From Chlamydomonas sphaeroides (lineage: Eukaryota; Chlorophyta; Chlorophyceae; Chlamydomonadales; Chlamydomonadaceae): DNA of 32,673 bases. The position numbers and the translations under genes are program-made. The stretch spans positions 1-32,673 of the forward strand of contig BDDC01000830.1 of NCBI GenBank assembly GCA_001662425.1. Reading direction: 5' to 3'. How positions within the stretch are numbered: position 1 is the stretch's first letter; each line of letters opens with the position of its first letter. The notes beneath the pieces are model-generated. The model saw only the letters and a program-made list of their open reading frames with translations, did not search any database and was not told the origin of the DNA. Below are positions 1 through 10,000 of this stretch, piece by piece.

Positions 1-16
1 TGCTGCTGCTGCTCAG

Positions 17-637
17 GTGATCGTGGAGATGACGGAGTGGGGCTGCGACTACACGTGAGTAAGGGGGAGGGCTGCGAGGGAGGCTGGGGTGGGGCAGGGC
101 CGCGCTTGGGGAGAGCACCTCACGCGCCTCCCACCCTCCGCTGCCCGCCCGCCCCCAGCTTCGAGTGCATCGGCAACACGTCCGTCATGCGCGCCGCCCT
201 GGAGTGCGCGCACCGCGGCTGGGGCACGTCCGTCGTCATCGGCGTCGCGGCCGCGGGCCAGGAGATCAGCACGCGCCCCTTCCAGCTGGTCACGGGCCGC
301 CGCTGGATGGGGACCGCGTTCGGGGGCTACAAAAGCAGGGTGCAGGTGCGGGGCGGGGGGAAACAAGGGCAGGCCGTGCCACTGCCTGGCAGCCTGCCTG
401 ACGCCTGCCTGCTCCTGCCCGGCCCCTTCCCACCCTGTCCCCTTGTGCCCTCCCCCTCCCCCCGCCCCTCCCTCCTCCTTCCCCACGCCCCAGGTGCCCG
501 ACCTGGTGTCCGACTACATGGGCGGCAAGACGATGCTGGACAAGTACATCACGCACAACATGAAGTTCGACCAGATCAACGAGGCCTTCGAGCTGCTGCA
601 CGCGGGAGAGTGCCTGCGCTGCGTGCTCACCTTCTGA
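17..637 (+). CDS. GSNOR: Class III alcohol dehydrogenase (glutathione-dependent formaldehyde dehydrogenase / GSNO reductase), 3' part
   Basis: Three spliced exons, 17-54, 159-345 and 494-637 (TGA 635-637), encode the C-terminal 122 residues; the 5' part lies outside the window. Junctions are GT-AG and in phase: Thr is split at the first intron, and the second is phase 0. The translation follows ADH5/class III ADH almost residue for residue: DYTFECIGN, the RAALE..HRGWG segment, VIGVAAAGQEI, TRPFQLVTGR, GTAFGGYKS and the closing NEAFELLHAGE. These belong to the Rossmann coenzyme domain and the returning catalytic domain. From family knowledge, the enzyme is a cytosolic Zn-dependent homodimer. 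It oxidises S-hydroxymethylglutathione with NAD+ (formaldehyde detoxification) and reduces S-nitrosoglutathione with NADH. Zn ligands lie upstream and cannot be checked. The visible part has no break. I see no TGTAA poly(A) signal in the roughly 2 kb after the stop. Confidence 0.96.
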
Positions 638-3600
638 GCCCGCTTCGGCCGGCGCGGGGGTGAGCGGTGGGGAGGCGCAGCGGCGGCGCCACGGTGGCAT
701 GGAAGCAGGTGAACGGCTGAGGCAGGAAGGCAGGGGTTGAGAAGGCAGGGGTTGTGATGGCGCAGGCATGGTTGCGTGCCTGGGGCTGCTCGCTCCCGCA
801 TACCGAGCGAGCCGCATTCCTTGAGCGGGAGAAGCCGCGTCGCCGAGGGGGGTCTGAGCCGAGAGGCCATGCGTGTGCGGAGTCCAGAGTGGCGTAAGGC
901 GTGCGGACGAGGGGCAGCGAGTGCGCGAGTTGTGCGTGTGAGAGCGGCAGGAGGGCCACGCAGGGGCACGGGTGTCCGGCGGGGCTGCACGCGCCGCGCT
1001 GCGTGCTGTCGCGGGCACGCCGCGCAGTGCGCTGGCGGCGGCCGCGTGCAGCAGCGCTGCGATTGATTTATTGATTGGATGACGTTGCTTGTCATGGCTT
1101 ACCGACGCTGATAACCGACATGGCGAGGCTCAGGCAGCCCTCGCATCTTGCATCTCGCATCAACCGACCCTGACCCGCGCCTCGACCCTCACATTGGCAG
1201 CGTATGCCGCTGCGCTGCTCTCTTCCGCCGAGAGGCCTGCTGCCTAGAGGCACTTCCCTCACCCGCCGGGCGGTGCCCCCCTCCCCACCTGAGACTCACC
1301 TTCACGTCGAGACTCCAGCTCAGCTGCCTGTGGGCCTCGTGCGCTGGGCGGGCTTCTTGCCTTCAGGCCAAGGTCCGTGTACTCCAGGAAGTCCTCCCGG
1401 TGCTCCTACCCCTTGCGTTTGCGATGGGCCGGGCGGCGGAGGCGGGGCGGGTGGTAGCGGCCGCCGCAAGCGGCCGCGACACAGCGAGAGCGGCAGCAGC
1501 GGCGGCGTGCGTTAGGAGATATGGACCTGCCGTATCAGGCAGTTCATGCGGCAAAGTCCGGCCCATGGGATGAGGGCACGGAGGTCGGTGTGCCCGAGAC
1601 CCCTTAAATAGTCCCAGCTATGACCGCATAATGACCGACGGTGTGCGTCTGGTCTAGGTGGCCTCTTTTGGGAGCGAGCTATGCACCCATGCGCGGCTGA
1701 GACAGGTTTCCCAATCCGTCACCAGGCGCCGGGCGAGGTAGTTGAATATTATACCGCACTGCAGGTCGACTTAGAGGCGTGCGTGCGGCCGTCTGTTAGG
1801 AAGTTGGAGGCCGGTTGGGATGCGGCCAAGGAGGCGCCCGACCCGCGGAGGTGCCCAACCGGCGTTAGGGTTAAGGCTAGTCGGTACCTTGATTGGATGG
1901 GGGGTGAGTCTGCGCTCGCGCACACCTCTGCTACTGTGCCCTGGCCATGCACCAGGTGCTCATGCGCTTCAGACTGGGTTGCTGGGACATGAAGGCCAAC
2001 CGCCCTCGCGGTAGGACCCGAGAGGCCCATTTAACTATTACAGGAAGCCAAGTGTGCCTTCGTTACAACCGCAGCTTGATTTTGTGACGGCGACTCGTGC
2101 TGTTGAGGGCCGGCTCTCGGTTGGACAGCAGGGGGTCTTAGCCCCCGCAGCGCAACCAGTTCCACTCCCGCGCCGGGGTGTGACCCGTGCGGCTTCAGTT
2201 GATGTGCGCGCAGCGCATGGACTGAAGGCACCAATTGAGCGCAAACAACCGGCCGCAATCCAAACAGGAGGGCACTGCAGTCAGCGCTGCTGGGCCACCT
2301 GTCGCTCCGCATGCGGGGTCTGCGGCGTGCCTGGGTACGCTGCAACGCCCTGTACACGCCCTTCAACACGTAAAGCAGCCAAGAGCGGCCTTGCGGCTGC
2401 CGGCACTCGGCAATTGCATAAGCAGCCGCATCAGCAGCCGTCCCATCTGGCAGGGTCCATGATCCCGGCGAGTTGCTCCTACGAGTGACAACGACACACA
2501 CAAGGAACCCGGTCCCTGGCAAGTTGGGCAGTGCCGGGCGCTGCGTACAGCACCTGAGCCCTTGGCTCAAACTGCCGCTGCTGAGGCACCGCATACGAGT
2601 AGGGGGCACTCGCGGGCCTGATACCGTGCTGCCTTCGCGGGTTCATATTCTTGGTCGCCTGCACACGATGACGGCCATAAGCTGAAACGAAGGGGAGTTG
2701 CAACCCGCATGCCGAGCCGCTGCGGCCCTGTGGCGGGACAAACACCCCATAGCACAGTGAACGCCGGGTGCATTCTTTTGGAGGCGGAGCCCTCTAGGGC
2801 GGCTGCGCCCCAAGCCTCCAACACAAACTGAAGTAGCCCTATGTGTGGGTGCTGCCGGTGGCCCAAGACGGTGGACGGGGTGGGGGTGTGCCCCTTAAAA
2901 GTAAGAACCTGTCACTTCGAGTGGTCAAGGTGTAGCTGCGGCAGCTAAGATCAAAACCAACGAAGCCAAACCCCTGAACCTGCGGGCCTGCGAATCCGTA
3001 AATTCATCCATAGCCGCTGCGACGGAGAGAGAGCACGGCGCCGGTGCCATGCCTGAATTCAAGCACCTGTACGTTGAGCAAGGGACATACCCCTTGACGT
3101 GAACGCGGGTTCGCGACATGCAGCACGGTGTTGACAGAGTGGCCGACCGGCTGGCCGGCGTAGCAGTGCTTAGCCACTCCTAGCCGCTAGGGGTAGACGG
3201 GGGCAGGAGGGGGTAGTAGCCACAGCAGGCCACAGCAGGCCTTCCTCGACGTGTGATTCTCGGTGCCCAGTCGAGCGGCAGCGGTGCACCGCTAGATACG
3301 CTGTGGTTACCAGGCGAGGGCCGGCAGTTGGGGCGCGCACTAAGCAGCTCGGGGGCACAGCGGGGGGGGGCACTTCTCCTTGCCGACGACACGCCCACGA
3401 CGCCCACGGCGGGGCGAAACCGGGTGGTGTCAAAGGTGTCAAAGGTTCGCCGCGCCGCGCCTCCCAGATTCGTCAATGTTGACCGGAAGTCTGAGCGCGT
3501 TCTCGGCGCGAAGCATCAACCAGGTCGGTGGGGTACGATAGTGACGATGCGCTCTTACCCACAGTGAACCCCACGGCGTCCACTTCAAACTCGCGTGAAT

Positions 3601-4020
3601 ACTTGTTGGATAGCAGCATATCAAGCAACGACAATAGCCGTTCGGCACCGGCCAGTGAGCAACTCAAGTGTCCGCGGCCCCACCAACAACAAGAGCCGAG
3701 ACTTCTACGTGTACTGCTGTTGTCTTAGAGACTGCTGTCGATAAGATTTGACTAGGAAGGTCGGAACAAGTTCGCAGCAACACGACCAGGCGCTCGGGAG
3801 AGCTGGCGCGGCAGTGGCCTTGAGCTGAGCGACTGTGAGAGGCCAATCGGACTGCTGTTGCTATCATTGGGCGAGCGGACTTGGCGCAAACGTTTTGCAC
3901 ATTGAGAGGGCACGCTCGCTCGCTGCGGGCCCGTTGCTAACAGAGTTGTTGCACGCCATTGCAGGTTCTCCGGCAGGCGCATTGCGCAAGCGCGGAGCCT
4001 GCCGGGCGCTGCGCGGAGCC
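638..4020. other. Intergenic region, no recognised gene
   Basis: This 3.4 kb stretch separates the ADH stop from the glucan synthase. The first few hundred bases are presumably ADH 3' UTR, and the last few hundred presumably hold the promoter and 5' UTR of the glucan synthase. From about 1,580 to 3,900 base composition drops below that of the coding regions. Short open frames there use codons rare in the neighbours (TTA, GTA, TAT, AGG). One frame (1681-1900) followed by good splice-like sites is discussed as a finding. Small repeats include a doubled 11-mer at 3221-3242 and a doubled GGTGTCAAA at 3426-3447. No RNA gene or intact transposase or reverse transcriptase was recognised. Confidence 0.6.
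2778..2821. repeat. Short inverted repeat (possible hairpin)
   Basis: The arms TTGGAGGC (2778-2785) and GCCTCCAA (2814-2821) are exact reverse complements. Between them lies a second dyad, GCCC-TCTA-GGGC, so the segment could fold into nested hairpins. Its function is unknown. It lies in non-coding sequence and could be a chance palindrome or the end of a small non-autonomous element. Confidence 0.4.
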
Positions 4021-4041
4021 ATGGGGAGCTCCTGCTACTAG
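4021..4041 (+). promoter_or_regulatory. Upstream ORF (6 codons, MGSSCY) in front of the glucan synthase
   Basis: ATG at 4021 sits in strong initiation context (GGAGCCATGG, with purine at -3 and G at +4). It runs six codons in the same frame as the main gene and stops with TAG at 4039-4041, three nucleotides before the proposed main ATG at 4045. The main ATG has weaker context (GGCTATGC). If the transcript includes both, the short ORF should capture most ribosomes and limit synthase translation. The transcription start is not visible, so inclusion in the mRNA is inferred. Confidence 0.5.
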
Positions 4042-4044
4042 GCT

Positions 4045-7000
4045 ATGCCGGTGCAATTTGATTCCGGCCCTCCTCCTCCGCCTGGCGGGGGAGGCGGGGA
4101 CCAACAGCAGTCCGCATGGGGTGGACTACGAGCGCTGCTAGCTCAGCCATCGGAGCCGGCGCCACTCTTGCAACCACCCCAGCAGCAGGCATATTACCAG
4201 CAGCCGCAGCAGGACTATTACCAGCAGCCGCAGCAGTACCAGCAGGTGCCGCAGCAGCAGTATGTGCAACAAGGCTGGGGCCAGCCCGACCCCTACGCTC
4301 AGCAGCAGCAACAGTGGGGCGCTCCGCAGCCGAAGGGCGCCGGCTTCTACGCGCCTTACTCGGTACGTTGCACTTTGCACAGCGGTCTTGCGGGCCGTAT
4401 GCTGAACGCCAGTTCTTGGCTCACGTAGGGAAAGCAAGATGAGCAGCTGCGACTGCCCGACGAGGGAGCCCCAGGAGCTAACAACTGGAAGGCATTCGTC
4501 ACTGGTGAGCTGTGGTGCCGGGGTTAAAGTTCGGAGTTTGACATGCGCATGCGCTGAATGTGCGACGCTACGAATGTCCTTCCCGCAGGCTGGCTTGACG
4601 AGGAGGAGCAGCCCACGGCTGTGGATGGCCCAAACGGGCGCGTCACGTTCGGCATGAACTCCGCTCTGCAGGAGCTCGCTGAGCAGCAGCAAGGCGCGCA
4701 GGCCCGCCACTCACAGGCGGGGCCGGAGCACGTGGAGGCTCCCACGCCCACTGGCAAGTCAGCCATGAAGAAGTCAGCTATGCGCGGGGTTTCGGCGAAG
4801 CCCAAGTCGCGGGCCAAGTCGGCCATGCGCAGGCCGGGCGCGACGAGCGCCAAGTCGCATACGGGCTCCGTCAAGGAGGAAGGCGAGGAGGAGGAGGGAA
4901 TGCCCACAGAAAAGGGCATCATCAAGAAGAAAAAGAAGAAGAAGGAGCGTGACAAGAAGAACCCCTTCGTCATGCCCCCGCTGCACACGTTCGCGTTTGA
5001 GCACCTGGTGCACAACATCGTGTGGCGCGCGGGCCGCAACTTTGGCTTCCAGGCCTTCAACATCAACCCGGCCACCCGCAACAGGGTGGGTGCTGCAGGG
5101 CCGGGAGTGGGGCTTGGGACGCGACATGGCTGGGCTGCTGCGCGCTGGGGTATGGGTTGCCCCGGCCTGCAACGTGAGGCTATGCTTCCCCCGCATCCTG
5201 CCGTATGCGCCCTTCAGGGCCACAACGCGGAGTGGACGCCGTCCAGCATTTTCGTGGCCAGTGACCACCTGGTGCAGCTGCTGGTGAAGAACTACTTCAT
5301 CAGGCGCGACAAAGGAGAGGAGGAGCGGCAGGAGGAGCGCTTCGCAAAGGCGGTCTTCGAGCTGCACACCACCATCTTCTATTCGTACGAGGAGCACTGG
5401 ACGCATATGCACGGCCTGTCCATCCGGCCGCAGGTCATGCAGGTGCGGCGGAAAGCTTGTGGCATGTTTCCAAGGTCGCGTGCATGCGCAGGGGGTACCA
5501 TGCATGCTGTCAGGCATTTGCCTGCCATCCGACAGCAACCGCGTCACAGCGGGGGCGCGAGGTTCACGGCGAAGTTCTAGGCGAGCCTCGTGCCTAGCTG
5601 GAGAGCAGCACTGGCGGGAGCAGCAGCATGCACGGCGCTGGTTCCAGCAGGCGCTGCCGCCAGGCTCGCGTGAGCCAGGCCGTAGCACGCTGTGAGCTGG
5701 CATTCTCAGCGCGTCCAGACGAACTTGCTGCCCATCGGCGAGCGCAGCTGCTGGTGCTGCCGGAACTGGAGTCAGGAGCTATGAGCACGCGCTGTGCGGA
5801 AGGGGAGGCTCTTAGCTCCCATCCCACCACCTGCCTGGCCGCTTGCGGTGTCGCAATCTGGTGCCATCGCTGCTCTCTGGCGGGCTCGCCGGCGTGCAGC
5901 TGGCATGCTGACGAAGTCACCGGCTGAGCCGTGCCAGCTAACTGCTAGTAGCAGTGCTGCAACGACGCGCGCTTAGCTTGACTGGAGCTTTGCCAGGCGG
6001 CGGCTGGCGCCTCGCGGCAGCTTCCCAATGGGAGCTATGCAGCGCAGTGGAGGCCTGCCGTTGGCTGTTGGCATGCAGCAGGAAACGCAGGCTACTACCA
6101 AGCAATCGCGGCCTGGTCGTAGTGGCGCTCGCGCCGCTGCACTCCCAAGCAGCGACGGCGCTGGCTGGCCGCCGCTGCTGTTCCAGTCGCATTGACATCC
6201 CCGCGTCGCCGCGGCCGCAGTCGGCCTGTTGCGGAGCGCTCGCCGAACCTTGCTTGCGCTGAACGAAATGCGCACCGCTCTGTTGTCCTCTTTCCCTAGG
6301 GCCCTATGCACTTGCTAACATCTTATTTATGTTGACGAACGTGTGCCATCCCTCGATTCACCCTCTAGGACGTACTGGACAAGTGCCGCTTCTGCGATGA
6401 GACGGTGGTGTGCGGCATGCTCACGGAGCTGGCAGTCTTCTTCCTCATCTACACGGAGGCCTCCTCCATGCGCCACACGCCCGAGCTGATGTGGTTCCTA
6501 TTCTGGTGCCTGAACCACAGGTGAGGCCCCTGGGTCTTTGGGTGGTCTGGATGTGGCATGGGCAGCTGCAGGCCGGCCGCTGGGGACTGTGACCGCCTCA
6601 GCAGACGTATTGCGGCAGCCCGAGCTCCGGGGGCGTGCCCCATTGCGCGGGCTGCCGTTGCTACGCATTCACTGCCCCGCTGGCCTGCATTGACGGCTGT
6701 GTCATGCCCCGCTGTCCTGCCTCTCGACTGCTCCCGCAGCTACGTGATGCAGGACCTGTGGAACCGCGACCCGCCGGAGAACTTCCCAAACATCCGGGAG
6801 GTCCGCATCGGGCTGCGCAACAAGTACCAGACGCTCATCCGCGAGCTGCAGGTCACGCTGGGCATCTACCCAGAGCGCATCCGGCCCGAGGACTGCGGCA
6901 GGCTGGGGCCCATCATGTCGCGGCTGAAGGGCTCGGACGTGCCGGAGGACCAGCGCATCATCATCGCTGACCTGATCGCCTTCGGCGACGGCAACTTCTA

Positions 7001-10000
7001 CTACGAGCGCATCGTGACACCCATCTTCTATGTCATCAGCTACGAGATCGACCACCTGTCCAACTTGGGCGTGGAGGTGGCGCACCGGCTCGGGTGCGTG
7101 GCGGGGGCGGGGCTTGAGGACAGGAAAGGGAGGGTCGCATTGGGGCGTGCGGATTGGGGGCTGACCTTTTTCCATCGTTAACCTCGGCGCTTGAAGTGGC
7201 TGCTCTGCTGTCGTGCCCCGTGCCACTCATTTCCGCGCCTCAGGTATGACGACATCAACGAGTCCATGGCGCACACTGGCATCGTGCGGCTGGCGCTGCG
7301 GGACTTACGTGTGCGCGGCGAGCAAATCATAAACGGCGACGTGAATGACGCGTACAGCACCATGACGCGCCTGGGCTACAAGAAGGGCTCGGCGGAGACG
7401 ACGTTCGACCCGCAGGTGGGTGCGGGCAGGGCTGTGCACGGCGCCGAAAGCGAAGAATGGGGTTGGCTGGGTCGAAACTGGGAAAGGGGCCAGGGGCTGC
7501 GCCACGTTCAGCCGTGCAAGCGGGGCGGGAGCGGCATGACGGCTTGGGCCGGACTGGCAGGCGAAAGGATTGGGGCTGCCTAGGTTCTGCTGACCGGGGC
7601 CTTCCCGGGGCCGCGCGTGCAGGTGGCGGCAGACTGGTGGCGCACGAACGTGTTCGTCAAGACCTTCCGCGAGCGCCGCACCTGGCTGGCCGTGTTCCGT
7701 GCCTACTACCGCGTCATCGCGATCCACCTGGTCCTGTACCACGGCATGCAGGCGCAGGCCTTTGTTGGGTGAGCCAGGCGGACGGCATGCAATTACAGCA
7801 GCGCTGCGGGGCACGTCTGCGGCGTTGCCGGCGTTGTTCCGGGCGGTCATGGGGAGGGTTGGGCGGTACAGAAATTCCCTGTCGTGTCGCGCTGGCTGAC
7901 ACGTGCGGTGCTCCTATGTATGTCACCTACAGCTGGGACTGGCGGTTCATCAGCAGCATGATCATCACGCACGCCTTCTGCTCGGCCTTTGAACGGCTGT
8001 GCAACTGGTACATGACGCGCCACCCTCCGGAGCCGCTGCAGACGGTGCTGTCGAAGGTCTTCGACAAGAAGTGCGTGCGGGGCTGTGCGCGTGCGTGATC
8101 GCGTGTAGCAATGGCGCTTCTCTCGCCTATTCCTCTCTCGATTCTCATCACCTGCCGTGCATTGGGTACTGGTGATGGGCCTCATGGACCCTGCCTGAGT
8201 GAGGTCGCGTTGCAATCTAAGCTGACGCCCACCCCGGCCGTGCCTGCTCGCAGGGGCCACTTCAAGATCAGCCGGCGCGCTAACCAGGGGGCGCTGGCGC
8301 ATGCACGCGCGCACGGTTTCGGTGAGAGCAAGGCCATCGGCTCGGACAAGAGCCGCATGGCGCCCGTGCGCGTGGTGGAGCTGGAGGGCAGCCCCTACCT
8401 GGGCGTGCTGGGCTTCGTGGAGTGGATCCTGCTGGCGTTCTTCATCCTGGGCTGGTGAGGCAAAGGGCCTGGCGAGGGCTGGCCTAATCTAGCTAGGGCC
8501 TGCATGCAGTTACTGCGGTCGGGTTGGGCGGGGCTACCCATGAGCCGAGTGCCGGAGTGGACCTATCCAAGCGTGGGTGGAACGGTCAGGCGCATGAAAC
8601 TGCCTGGCCCCGCCTCTGCTGCGACTGCAGGTACGTTCTGCAGTTCTACAACGGCCCCTTCCAGCAGTTTTGCTGGGACTTCTGGCCGCTGCTCAGCTAC
8701 TGCTACATCGGCGCCTACGGGCTGCACTTCATCCTCACCACGCGCGACGGCTACACGATCTCCCTCACGTACGCGCTCAACCTGCCCGCCTTCATGAAGG
8801 CCAGCTCCGCCCGGCCAGACCCGGTGCGTCCCGGTCTGCGTTCCGCTGGCGATTGGGTATGAGTAATTATTTCATTTCATTCATTACGTGCCTATGTCAA
8901 AAACTTCGCAAAAAATGTAATCCGCACGCTCGCATTCCTGCGACCGCGCAACCGCGAGTATCAACTTCATGGTGATGCCGAAATGTTCGTGTCGATGTCT
9001 GCGCGCGGCGCTCGCCAGCTGACTCTCTCGTGTATACATAAACAGCAATAATGGGCTACTTGTATGCAATTGTATTGTAAAGCCGGTCGCGGCGTCGTTG
9101 TAGCGCCGGGTCGGCGCGACCCGCCTCCACTCACGCTCGTCCGCCCCCCTCGCTGTAAACACACTCGTCCCCTCTCGCCCCCACCCCCCGCATACGGGTT
9201 CGACACGCTGTACGGCGCACAGGTCAACTGGATCCAGGGCACGATGCGCATGAAGTACAAGCTCTTCAGGCTGAACGCGCTGTTCTGGATCATAGCGTTC
9301 GCCATGAAAATTCCTTTCGACTACTACATCATCTGTCTGCCCTCCGTCGACCCGGTGCGTCGTGTTTCAACACGTACCTAACGTTGGCGGTCCGGCAGCC
9401 TTTCGCTACCTTTCCCCGCCTTGCTGACGTCCAACTCTTGCCGTACTCCTGGCCGCAGCTGACGCTCACGTTCCGAGTCAACTGGCTCGAGTGCGCGCGC
9501 GACAACCCCTACTATTGGGATGTCATCCCCTGCATCGGCGCCGACTGGCTGCTCGCCTTCGTCCGCCTCGCGCCCTTCATCATCGTCATCCTGCTCGACA
9601 CGTCGCTCTTCTACCAGGTTCGTGCTCCCACCTGCACCGCATCCACGCACTGGATTCTGACAGCAGCAGACCCTGTGGCGACTCGTGCGCTTGGCTTCCA
9701 ACGCGGGCGTCGGCTGTCGACCCTTGGTCTCGATCCCTAGACCCCACCCCACCTACGCCCTTTCCGCCCCACACCCTGCGCCCGCGTAGGTGGCCACGAC
9801 CCTGTTCGGTCTGTTCCGTGGCCTGTTCAAGCTGGACTTGGGCGTGCTCACGGGCTGGAGCGAGGTGGTCAAGGAGTTCTACAAGGCGCCCTACCGCTGG
9901 TGGTTCAAGTGCATGAGCGAGACGGGCAACCGCAACCAGCTGACGCTGCTGAAGATGATGCTGTTCGACAACGCGGCCGACCCCGAGACGGGCGCCATTG

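Noticed and set aside
2031..2609. 192-codon minus-strand frame in the intergenic region
   Set aside because: No recognisable motif, mixed codon use and no splice support; consistent with chance.
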